Shown: positions 47,032 through 58,200 of the stretch, piece by piece
How the letters are laid out: each line of letters starts with the position of its first letter
Position numbering within the stretch: position 1 is the stretch's first letter
Notes under the pieces: generated by a model
What the model saw: only the letters and a program-made list of their open reading frames with translations
The model's database searches: none
Told to the model about the DNA's origin: nothing
NCBI GenBank assembly: GCA_035235625.1
Contig: CP141146.1
Coordinates: 6,566,501 to 6,630,500, forward strand
Direction: 5' to 3'
DNA length: 64,000 nt
Source of the DNA: Saururus chinensis
Taxonomy: Eukaryota > Streptophyta > Magnoliopsida > Piperales > Saururaceae
Program-made: the position numbers and the translations under genes

Positions 47032-48320
47032 GCCTCTCTCTCTCTCTCCCCTCGATCTCCTCTCTTTTCCTCTCTCTCTTTCAATACGTTGCTACTAGTA
47101 TTGAGTTTATTTTTTTATTTTTAAAATAAAATAATTTATAAAAAAATCTTTAAAAAATTAAAATTATATAATATACCTCTCCCCTCTCTCCTCTCTCTCT
47201 CTCTTCTCTCTCTCCCTCTCCTTTCTCTCTCTCCCCGCTCTCCTCTCTCCTCTAATTTCAATTTTTTATAATTTTTTTATTTTTAAAAATTAATTTTGAA
47301 AATAAAAAAATAAAAAAAGTAAATACTAATAGCAACGTATAGAAATATATGTCGCTATTAGGACAAGTATTAGTGACGTATATAGTGATACGTCGCTAAT
47401 ACACGTACTAATAGCAACGTATATTCCTATACGTCGCTATTAGTATTTTATTTTAATTATTATTTTTTATTTTAAAAATAAAAAAAATTAATAATTTTTT
47501 TAAAAAAATCAAAATAAAATTCCTCTCACCCTCCCTCTCTTCCCTCCCCTATCCTCTCTCTCTTCCCTCCCCTCTCCTCTCTCTCTCCCTCTCCTCTCTT
47601 TCTCTCTCTCTCTCCCTCTCCCCTCTCTCTCTCCCCTCGATCTCCTCTCTTTTCCTCTCTCTCTTTCAATACGTTGCTAATAGTATTGAGTTTATTTTTT
47701 TTATTTTTAAAATAAAATAATTTATAAAAAAAACTTTAAAAAATTAAAATTATATAATATACCTCTCCCCTCTCTCTCCTCTCCCTCTCCTCTATCTCTC
47801 CCCTCTCCTCTCTTTAATTCCCTCTCCTCTCTCTCTCTATCTCTCTCTCTTCTATCCCCTCTCTCTCTCCCTCTCCTCTCTCTTCTATCCCCTCTCTCTC
47901 TCCTCTCCCTTTCCTCTCTCTTCTATCCCCTCTCCCTCTCCTCTCCTCTCTCCTCTCTTTCCCTCTCCTCTCTCTCTCGATCTCCTCTTTCTCCTCACCC
48001 TCTCTGTCCTCCATCTCATTCTTCCCTTTCTTTCTCTCTCTTCGATCCCTCTCTTCTTTCTCTCTTTTATTATAAATTATATTTTAAAAATAATAAAAAA
48101 ATTTAAGAAATAAAATATATTATATCTAAATAGTGAAAGTTTAATCTATTATTAACACTACTTTTTATTAAAAATTTAATATTTATTTATTATATATACA
48201 AATAGTGAATATTGAATAAAATATATATTATATTTATGAAATTTTTTTAAAATTATTTATTAAATAAAATTAATTAATAAATCTATTTATGACACTTATA
48301 ATTAACCGTTGATAATGACG
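44852..48320. mobile_element. Second CACTA-type element, right terminus not found
   Basis: The left end CACTACAACAAATTGCAGTA and the adjacent TTAGCGACG/CGTCGCTAA subterminal repeats (44870-45245) match the complete CACTA element at 26972, so both belong to one family. A GC-rich core (45260-45880) has low-complexity GGAGG-type sequence; open frames through it are proline- or glycine-rich on both strands and match nothing I recognise. More CGTCGCTA repeats (45900-46165 and scattered to 47440) alternate with CT-rich arrays. I could not find an inverted TTGTTGTAGTG end; the last subterminal-like motif is near 48300. No transposase is visible. Confidence 0.65.
46185..48065. repeat. CT-rich simple-repeat arrays alternating with a duplicated AT-rich/CGTCGCTA spacer
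   Basis: At least six CT/CCT-rich blocks (about 46185-46520, 46735-46865, 46945-47085, 47175-47255, 47520-47665, 47762-48065) are separated by AT-rich spacers. Spacers are themselves duplicated: a block ending AATTCCTCTCACCCTCC recurs at 46731 and 47519, and one starting CTTTCAATACGTTGCTA recurs at about 47079 and 47663. This indicates stepwise segmental tandem duplication. All long open frames here (Ser/Leu/Pro or Arg/Glu repeats) are artefacts of the CT repeat. Confidence 0.9.
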
Positions 48321-48329
48321 GTGGCCAGA

Positions 48330-51300
48330 TTCCTCTCAAAAGTGCAAGAGGGCCATTTATAACGAACATTCTGTCAGAGATAAATGCCACTGCAACGCTC
48401 TTGAGCATAAAAACATATTGGCCGCATATGCCAAGGAGCTTGACCCATCAACTAAGGGTGCCAAGTAAATAGAAAAACCTCACCCTAATGTGTTTGATTT
48501 GGGTTTTTAAATTGAACCTGTGATCCAACCTGACTAACTAAGACCATAAATATTATTTTTTGTTAATTTTCTTGGTGTTTTGATAATAACATTTAAAAAA
48601 TATTTTGTTGGGTAAAAGATAAAATCAAATAATTATTTAAAATCTTAATTTTAAAAAATATTAAATAAAATTATTTATAAATAGATCGGGTTGGGTTTGA
48701 CATATTTAGGTTGGCTCTGGTTTAGGTTACTATTTCTTAAATGGTAGTGGGTTTGAGTTTGGTAAAACCCGACTGTACAACATCACTATCATCAACCGTA
48801 AAACAAGATGGATCACATCCTTGTAGGCTGCCATCCGCTGCCACTAATGAGGACCTTGACCCATCCACCACTCACGATGAGTGGAAAGATGGGGCATGCT
48901 CAAAGAACAAATAACAAAAGACCGCATAACTATCATAGATTGATTGACTTGCCTATATTAGAGGTTAGAAGAGTACATCTCACAGAAATTGGTAGCAGGG
49001 ATGGAGCATCGTCGATCACATATATGAAATGCTCCCAATGCGCAGCTTATAATAGGTTCATTGTTAGTGAAGAACATAGAAAACACTTTCTACAAGGAGA
49101 TGGCAATAGAAGATAAATCAAAAGTCAGTGATACTAGAGTCACCATAAGAGAGAGGACGAGAGGGGATCATAGGTGGACTACGGGGAAGGGATAATATTT
49201 ACACATGAGAAATACTGAATAATATTAAAAGCTAGTATGTAGAAGATATGGTGACCGTACGCATGTAAAAGGGTATGATAATGGTAAGACAAGATGACAC
49301 CTATACAATGTACGAAGGAATACAAAATGACTATTCACTGCTACAAATTTTTTATTAGAAAAAATAACTATAATTATTTATTTATAAATAAATGAGTCCT
49401 AAAAATATGAGTTTCATTTTTTTTTAATAAACCTAACCCAATGCGCCACAAGCATGAAACTAGGCCAACCGGCCAGGCTGTGGCACGTACCTATGAGAAA
49501 GTCCAAAGGTCTAACATGTCTCTTCCTCAAAAACTATTCACTGATCATAAGGCAAAAACTTAGTTTCTATATACTTCATGTAATTTTCTTCTCACTTTAG
49601 ATGTAAAACTATTCACCTTCCCTTCCGAGGACTATTAACATTGCTCAATCCCATAAATCCAATAAAGCTAGTAGACATGTAAAATGTACGCTCGTACCTT
49701 CAAGAATATTTTTATGGCTCTTGGGCTACAAGCCTACAACAATTCCAACAAGAAAAGAGGAGGAAGCAGACGGAGGAACAAGAGAGGAGAGGAATGGTGG
49801 ATGCAAAACATTAAGAGAAGGGTTGGAGGCTGCTTGTAACGGGCCTCTATGTCGGCGAGCTGGGTGCTGCCCTGGCTTCATAAAATGCCCGACCAACAAC
49901 CTCGGTGGCCAAGCGGCCATCCCGGTGGGAGGCGGCCGCTGGCCGGCCAGGACTCTTCACCCCCAAGCTGCTGCTGCTGCTGCCGCTTCCTTTCTTCAAC
50001 GCTTATCTTCTACCTTTATCTTTAATGAGCTTTTTGTGTCGATTTTCCGATCAAAGAATCAATTAGCATGAAATCGCCATACCAATTAATCCTCTCGTCT
50101 CCAATTTTTTTTAAAAAACGTATCTTTTACTTTTGTCTTTCCACACATGGAAAAACTGCGTTTACTATGCAGACACAAACATGCATGAATCATGCATCTA
50201 ATTGCTTTCCAGTTAAGAGAGGCCAGAAAAGCTGATCCATCCAGCATTTCCTTCTGTTGATGGAGAAGTCCCGTATTTGACTCGAACCTGTGGCATCGTG
50301 GATGTGTGAGTGGTGAAAAAATCCATTAAAAAAAGCTAGAAAAAACCCAATTAAACTTGCAAAACCGATTGCATTTTAATACTACATATTAATAGTTTTA
50401 TTTTATTCAATTTAATTGGTTGGTTACTTAAAAAAAGGTATCATAAGCTTATTTTTCCTTCTATTATATATAAGTTTTACTATTTAATAAAAATAATTAT
50501 TTTTTTAAATATAATTATTAATATAGGATAGAAAGAATATATCATTTGACCATAATAGTCATAAATATAATGCTATTACAATACATGTAAGCATCCATTT
50601 ATGCAAAAGAACTACAAGATAAAAGTAATGTTATCCTCGAGAATATTTATATTCTTACCCTATTTGTTGTCACACACCTCAACAAGATGTTTGAAAATGA
50701 TTTTTACTTATTAATTTTAACCCTTATACCACCCTTTTATTCCGATCAATTATACCCCACCTCACATAAAATATACGTTATTTTTTCTATTTTTCGCTTT
50801 GTCTTATATTAATAGCCTTATTTAATTTTTTAAAATTAAATAATTTTAATTTATTTTAAAAAATTAAATAAAACTATTAATTTAAGATAAAAACAATATT
50901 TTATTTTCTACGTGTTCGCACTGGCGCCACCTCCCTGGCTCCCACCCCAACCCCAACCCAATCGAGAAAAAAAATGTAGGTAAAAAAGATGGGGTGGGTG
51001 GTAAAAGGCAGAGGGTAAACGTAAATCTGCCTTAAAAAGAGATCATTGGGTAAATCACTTTTTTTAGTGGGTAAATCATTTAATAGGGTAAATGAACTTT
51101 TATTGGAGTGAAATAAAATAGTGAGGGGGAGGCCCATATTGCCGTATCGGTAAATTTCAGCCCACTGGAAGGTGACTTAGCCCAAATCCACCAGCGGCTA
51201 CCGCTTTTCACCCTGCGGGCCCAGAGCCTTTCCAGCTCGGCCCGGTTCCCCACTTTCCCAACCCGTATCTGCGGCCCGAACGTACGCATACGCCACCCCG

Positions 51301-51450
51301 CTCGGCCCAGCCTCCGAGCTCCCAAAAAATTCGGCACCGTTCCCGGTATTTCTCGGCCTACTCGACTCGACGCCCCCCCCGGAGGCCGAGAGCAGGCAGT
51401 TCTGTTCTCCGGTGGTCCTCGGAACCACCCTATCTTCCCTTCCCCCAGCC
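48330..51450. other. Intergenic between CACTA2 and URT1, no gene seen
   Basis: It contains a degenerate repeat related to 25550-26270 (48465-48790), a decayed MITE (about 50375-50540) and an AT hairpin at about 50804-50888 (TCTTATATTAATAGCC... against ...AAACTATTAATTTAAGA). Frames at 48808-49116 (+, 102 codons) and 49721-50071 (+, 116 codons, with a GCT/GCC alanine run) show no family motif, and I do not call them genes. The last 250 bp are GC- and pyrimidine-rich, fitting the URT1 promoter and leader without a clear TATA box. Confidence 0.45.
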
Positions 51451-54400
51451 ATGTCCGCCCCTGGTGGCGGCGGCAGAGGTGGACCGCTCGACAACGCAAC
51501 CTCCAGCGGCGATTTTCTCCTCAAGCTGCTTCAGAAACCATCATCCTCCTCCTCCTCCTCGGCCGCCGCCGCTTGGAATTCTTCCACTTCCAATCACCAC
51601 CACCATGACCCGGCCGTCGCGGCGGTGGGGCCGGCCATCCCGATGGCCTCCTGGCAGGACGTCCGGCCTTTTCTTATCCCCTACCCCCAGTCCTCGGCCC
51701 CGCAGAACCTCCTCCCCCGCCCACACTCTCCATGGCCACATCCCGACCGATTCGATTTGCCCGGTCCTCGCCAGCCACTTTTCTTCTCCGGCCAGAACCC
51801 GCCCGGTTTCCTCCCCGGTCACGACCACCACGCGAGTCCCGGCCCTCTTCGGCCGCCTCCGCTGCAGCAGCAGCAGCAGAAGAAAAATGGGGTTTGGGAT
51901 GAGGGAGAACTGACATTCGGGTCGCTGAAGTACGAGGCGCCGGACCTCAAGGGTTTCGCTTCTGCCAACGGCGACCTTTCTGCTTCCAGGGCTCCGGACG
52001 TTCCCCCCGGATTCGGGGCAGGTGTTGGCCGCCGCTTACCGGATTTTGGCCGGGTCGGCCAAATGCAGAGGGTTGAACCGAATTCGCCCTCCCCGCATGA
52101 GCTGAGCCGGGCTGGCCGAGCGCCGGGCGGGATGCGAGGGAAACAGCAGAACGGGCCGGGGCAGTTTCGCAGGGATTCAGGGAGATGGGCAGATGATGAC
52201 CGAGAAAGGGTGGCGACTGGGCGTAGTTTGCCGCTCAGTGTTCAGCTTGATCGCCCAGGACCGCCCTCCGGGGCTAACCTTAGGTCTGCTCCGAAAGCAG
52301 ATGGCGAGAAGCTGCAGGGGCCTTCGCGCGAGGATGTTGGTAGCAAAGAAGAGGAAAACAAGGAGGGAGGTACGTCATCGGAGCAGCTGATGGATTCATT
52401 GGTGCTCGGAGATGAATCTGCAGGCAAGAATAGCCAAAGACAATTCAATAGTTCGCGTGGTAAGGTAATAGATTCAGCTTTGCCAATTTAGTTTTTTTCT
52501 TTTGTTAAATTTTGTATCTTTTTCATCATAGGCGATCAAAGCTGATAGTATGTGAAGTTTTGTGTTAATTTCTCCTGCAGAGCTGTCTGTTGTTGGAGTA
52601 GGTCTGTTTTGCACAAACTGGTTAGCTGCGGTCCTTTCTAATTTGTAGCTGTAGTAGTTTTAGAACAAAATGTAGCTACTTGCGGGGATCGTTCACTTTT
52701 TTAGAATTGCTTGGATGTCAGGTGTTATAAACTTGTATCAAAGTTTAGGCAAGATTTCTGTTTATTTTATCGTTTCTGGGAGTGTACACTGTGATATGGG
52801 TCTGATCAACAAATTTGTTGGTTGGTTGACTTGTTTAATTTAGTATTTCTTTCTAGAACGCTTCTTTTTTTATTATTCGAAAGTTTATAGGTACAGGAAA
52901 GTAATAGCAAAAAATGGAGACATTTTCCAGCTCTGAAAACTGACTCGGACATGTGTGAAATCATACAAGTCTGAGAGGGTCTTGTCTTTACTTGTGCTAA
53001 ATGGCAAGCTGACTTTTTTTCTTGGTATAAATTGGGAAGGTGACTTGTTTTTAGACTGCTGGTATGAAGTGATTGAGCAAGACTCTTTGAGACAATGGTG
53101 GTTTGCGAAATTATTGTATCATTTAAGTCATTAGAAGAATTTATGCATCTTGATACACGTTTAAAGTTCCAATAAGTACCATCTGGTTAAGCATTCTATT
53201 GCATTTTCATGTTTTTGAGTGATTATTGAGACTTGAAACCTGAGCTGTTTCTGGAAACTGTTATAATGTTTCCAAGTGTTATTTTACTTTGTATAATGTG
53301 TCTTAATTAGATCCTTAGTCGTAAGGTTTCACCTGCTAATTCATGTGGCCCTAGTTTCTTTCACAACGGTTAGACAAAGCAATTTTTCATTATATTTTGG
53401 TTGTTGCTATTCTGGGGTGAATGAATGTATACTAGTCAATTCTGGATGAACTTTCAACTCAAGAGAGCTTGATAAGAATGGAATGACATTTAACTTGTTT
53501 ATTTATAGTTTACCTCCACTTTATCCAACAGTAAATTGATGATATGTGTGCACGTTTTCTTCAATTATGCTTGATCCTGCAAAAGCGTTTTCAACGTTCT
53601 TATGATTTCACCAATCAATTTTATGTACTTATTATATTCAGGACGTGAGATCCAATGTATCTAGAGGACTACAAATACCAAATGTGAGAATGAGGAGCCG
53701 CAGAAGAGTGATGGAGTGTCGAAGGGATATAGAGAGACTGACTCCAGCTTTCCTTTCTATTTATGAGTCTTTAATTCCTTCAGAGGAAGAAAAAGTCAAG
53801 CAAAAGCAGCTCTTGGCATCATTGGAGAAATTGGTCAACAAAGAATGGCCTAAGGCCCAATTGTTTCTGTATGGATCATGTGCTAATTCATTTGCTTTCT
53901 CCAACAGTGACATTGATGTTTGCCTGGCAATTGATGAGGAAGATGCCAGCAAAGCCGATATTTTGTTGAAATTGGCAGATATTCTGCAGTCAGATAATCT
54001 GCAAAATGTGCAGGTTAGTTTTGGATTTTTTAGCTAAAAAGAGTGTTCTCTATCTATTTTGAATGTAATTACAGCTGCATGTCGGAAAGAAGTTAAGGAA
54101 AGGGAGAGCTAACGAAAGCTTCAATGGCTGTTTTTATCAGAACTCCTGGATTCATGTTTTTTAATGCACACCATTCTAGTTGACAAACTAATTTGTCCAT
54201 ATCATATCTTCTAGATTCTTATTTGAAACTTTTTGCAGCCATTGACTCGTGCAAGAGTTCCGATAGTGAAGCTTATGGACCCAGTTACTGGAATATCTTG
54301 TGACATATGTATAAATAATGTTTTAGCTGTTGTCAACACTAAACTACTTCGAGACTATTCACAAATAGACGCTAGATTGCATCAGTTGGCGTTCATTGTG

Positions 54401-57085
54401 AAACACTGGGCAAAGTCACGTGGAGTCAATGAAACCTATCGTGGAACACTATCTAGTTATGCGTGAGTTTCATCCAAACTCATTTCTTGTCAATTACTCA
54501 TTTTATTTAAGATTTCTATTTTTTTGTCAATGAGGTTTTGTGAGTTGGTTTCTTTAATATATTATGACTGATTATAGTATTTGCTCTCCAGGTATGTGCT
54601 AATGTGCATTCATTTCTTGCAACTGCGTAAGCCTGCCATTCTTCCTTGCTTACAGGTCCATTGTCTTATTTTTCTGCATTTATTTTCAGTTATATTTATA
54701 TATCTTAACTTCAACATAATATAACAGCTTTTGTAACACCATGGCATTTTATATCAATACATGATTGAACTAATATATGTCAAATAATAGACTTAGTTAA
54801 AAGTGTTTCACAATCTGCAATGGAATCGTCTTTGTTATTTTTCCATTAAAATTGGTTTAGGCCCATTTTTTTGAAATTTTCTATCTCTTTCTTCGTTTTT
54901 GAAAATTTAATGATCTGATAATGAATCTTAATCGTTTTTTTTTTAGGGATTGGTTGGGTTAACCCAAGAGGAAGCCATGCAGATTTTTTTTCTTAAGATA
55001 AACTTCACTTGATGAGAAAGGGTAATTGTTAGAGTAATGAGCGAGTAAAGGGCATTGTGGGGACGTGTTAGCAAATTGGGGATTTGACCTGAAGTATTTT
55101 TATTGAACCTTTTTGTAGGAAAGTACTTGTGTGTTTCCTGTTGAATATGACTATTAAGTGGTTAAAATCAGTAAAATATTAAATTAAGGTGAAAACTTTT
55201 CTCAACTTCTTGGAATGGACAAGGTGGCCTTTTGTAAGTGTTATTCAGTTCGATATGCCTTTTGTAAGTGTTATTCAGTTCGATATGTTAAAATAACTGT
55301 GCTCCTGCTTAAAATATGAAAAATATTTAGGTTCTTAAAAAAGTTTTGTTTTGTCTAGGTGGTACCAAATGATGAGAGTGTAGCGGCATCCTCCTAAAAT
55401 TAATAAAAAAAGATATGAGATTGAGAGAAACCTCTTTATATATCCATGGAACTGTGGAGTTTTCACATAGAGAACTGCTATTATGGTGATAATGGGCACA
55501 AGCAAAGGAGCTGAAGATGGTGGCACTGCCATTAATTCTGACTAAAATGAAATTTTTCTCTAAAAGCAAAAAGTGGTTCCTTAATTATTGATTTCTTAAT
55601 TAATGACTAACGGTGATATTGTTAGTATTAGATGGATTTTAGAAGAAATCTTAGAACAGGTCTAATGTGGCGAGGTTTTGTAAAATTGTGAGGAAGTGGT
55701 TGTGGAGCCTCCTGTTTTTTGTTGAATGTCAGAAATAACAAAGAAAAAGGATGTGATGCCATCTTTAGGTGAAGAAGTTGGTAATGCCACAATCTTTTTT
55801 TGTCCTACAATAAGAAGCGATGCCCACACCATCATCTTTTTATTTATATGATTTTCCTTTTCTTGTTTGTATAGATTGCAATATGATTTTCTGAAACCTT
55901 ATGCAGGAAGTGACTTTTTATATGCTGTTTGGCAGGAAATGCAAGCAACTTATGTGGTGAATGTAGACAACGTTGAGTGTGCATATTTTGACAAAGTTGA
56001 GAACCTTCGCGGTTTTGGATCTCGCAACAGGGAAAGTATTGCCAGGTTGCTGTGGGAATTCTTTGACTATTGGGCATTTCGCCATGATTATACAAATGGT
56101 GTTATCTCTGTCCGCACTGGTAGTTTAGTTAGGTGAGAAATCCTTATCTATTTTTAACTTCAGGATAGTGAATTCCAGAGTAATGGTCTCTCACCATACA
56201 TTCATTCAGTATCAATCATACTGTATCATTGCAATATGATGTTTGAAGTGTGTATAATCAGTTTAGTGGTCTGCAGTGAATGTGACATGTTTAGGGGAAA
56301 AATAGCTGCCACTTAGTGCAATGTATAGGGAGTTGGTTATTCATGTTATTGGTTTATTATGGCATAAACCCGTAACAGAAGGGCAATGACTCCAGAATGA
56401 AAATTGTTTAAAGACTTAATAAACATGCAAAATAGAAGAGGGAAAGGGAAATGTCAAATTTTGGTTTTAAATAAAGGATTTGTTGCATTCTTTTAATGAA
56501 AAGTTCGTTCTGTTACATTGGAGGACAGACAGTTGGAAGTGTTTCATCTTTTTCTTTTTGATATGTACATTTCTAGCCAATGATGGTGTTGTTGGCTGGG
56601 AACTTCTCTGAGTTGAATAATTCTTGATTGTGTATGGTTCATTTGCCATTCATTGACAGAGTGCCCTCAAATATCCAGGACAATTGATCCCATTTGGATT
56701 CTAATTTTTGACTGAGCAATTAGATTTGCTTCTGTTGAGCCATTTGGTTCTATTCAAATTCCTGGATGAGGGGGCTAACGATGAAGATGATGAGTCTTTT
56801 ACGTTTTTCTGTGCAGCTATTTCTTAATGATATTTTAAGGACTCATTTTATGTTATTGTTTGTGGTGACTGCAGCAAGCGAGAAAAGGACTGGACAAGGC
56901 GTATTGGAAATGATAGGCACTTGATTTGCATAGAAGATCCATTTGAGGTATCACATGATCTAGGCCGCGTGGTCGACAAATACACCATTAAAATTTTGAG
57001 GGAAGAATTTGAGCGTGCTGCATATGTTCTACAGTATGATCCTAATCCAAACGTCACTCTGTTCGAGCCGTACGTTCCAAGCTAG
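51451..57085 (+). CDS. URT1: UTP:RNA uridylyltransferase (terminal uridylyltransferase) URT1
   Basis: Six exons (51451-52464, 53642-54013, 54239-54462, 54592-54655, 55936-56132, 56875-57085), all GT-AG, give 693 aa. The start is the ATG of MSAPGGGG; the in-frame upstream codon at 51412 is GTG. Exon 1 encodes a 338-residue disordered region rich in Pro, Ser, Gln and His. It contains a leucine-rich [10 protein letters not shown] (21-30) and a PPGF motif (185-188), both resembling short motifs described in plant URT1; the leucine motif is reported to contact DCP5. The catalytic core shows GS at 416-417, Asp428 and Asp430 in [10 protein letters not shown], and Asp484 in SCDICINN: the three metal-binding aspartates of non-canonical poly(A)/poly(U) polymerases. 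A PAP-associated domain follows ([60 protein letters not shown]). The enzyme uridylates deadenylated mRNAs in the cytoplasm and P-bodies, repairing tails and promoting decapping. Confidence 0.95.
55228..55287. repeat. Perfect 30-bp tandem duplication in URT1 intron 4
   Basis: Two identical units starting CCTTTTGTAAGTGTTATTCA (55228-55257 and 55258-55287). The intron (54656-55935, 1.28 kb) otherwise shows no element I recognise. Confidence 0.95.
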
Positions 57086-57529
57086 GCTGCATATGTGACT
57101 ATGGCTTATTTATTTGTAAAGTTATTTTTCATCCTTTTCCCCTTTTCCTCTTTTGTTCATAATGTTTGTGGTTTAGTTATATTTGTAGCGTAGGCATCAG
57201 GGGGAACACACTATTTTTGTGCTACTATCTGAGGTAGTAAATATTTGGTCGTTTTGGATCAAGTTCAGATGCTTTCATAGTGCGCGCCTGGATGCTGCTT
57301 GATGCGGACTTTTGCTGAAAATTTTCCCTTCAACATTTCCCCCCATACATTGGCCCTGGTAGGTGGGTTGGTCCGGGTTTTCCTGATTCGTCCTGGCAAA
57401 TTCCAGGTCAACCCAAGAAATTGCCCGACCGGCCGGGCAGGCTGGTTTTTAGAACCACGATTTTCCCTTCATAACACACAAATTAGTAGGCCAAAAAATG
57501 CAATGGCTCAGTAGCCAACAGGAGATTGT

Positions 57530-58200
57530 GAACCAGACTGGTAGTCAGGAACTTTGGATGGTAATCTGCGCAGAATTCTGCAGTCTGATTATCATGTCAG
57601 GGAGGCAGTGCTATTCTTGCTGGTAGATTTTCGCCCATAAAGTTTGTGCTAATACATGTCATTGGGTTTTAGTAGATTCATATGGACTTGAATTCTCCTG
57701 TACAATGAGTCACTATATCCATCAGCCAAGTTAGTTGTACAAATCTTTGACCGCCCGATTCTTATGTGAGGGTTGATTGGAACACCTGAATTTTCTTTTT
57801 TTTGCCTTCAGATGGGAATTGGGTGGTTAGGATTCATGCAGCTATGGATAAAGTTGCTCGTTGTATCATCTCTAGAGCCAATTGGAGATTACGAACCAGA
57901 CTGATAGTTAGGAACTTCGGATGGTAATATGTGCAGAATTATGTAGTATGATTATCATGTCAGGGTTTTTTGTGGGAAGTATTTTTCATGCTCTACTGTG
58001 ACAATGAGTTGAGTGTAAATAATGCATGTGAAGCATTTATTTTTTAGATTGATCGCGCACATGTTAGCATAAGCATGAACAACGCTTTGCTTTTCTTGCC
58101 AGTAGTTTTTGGCCTATAAAGTTTGTGTTAATGCATGTCATTGTGTTTAAGTAGAATGATGTCGATTTGAAATTCCAAAAGCCTTTCACCTGTACATCTA
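57530..58200. repeat. Diverged segmental duplication downstream of URT1
   Basis: The block 57530-57705 recurs in 57885-58198. Shared landmarks in the same order are ACCAGACTG(G/A)TAGT(C/T)AGGAAC, TT(C/T)GGATGGTAAT, GATTATCATGTCAGGG, a 'CTTGC(T/C)(G/A)GTAG' block with CCCATAAAGTTTGTG, and ATG(T)CATGTCATTG(G/T)GTTT. The second copy carries an extra insertion of about 110 bp. A piece between the copies (CACTATATCCATCAGCCAAG..GAGGGTTGATT, 57712-57780) is found again at 62430-62505 and 62515-62555. Confidence 0.75.

Noticed and set aside
48808..49116. 102-codon plus-strand frame with two CxxC-like cysteines (MKCSQCAAY)
   Set aside because: A single pair of cysteines is not enough for a zinc-binding domain and nothing else is recognisable.
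49330..49350. Possible right terminus of CACTA2 (CACTGCTACAAATT)
   Set aside because: It has the orientation of a left end and deviates from CACTACAACAAA; no matching target duplication.
49721..50071. 116-codon plus-strand frame with alanine run
   Set aside because: Alanine run comes from a GCT/GCC repeat; no homology seen and no plausible gene structure.
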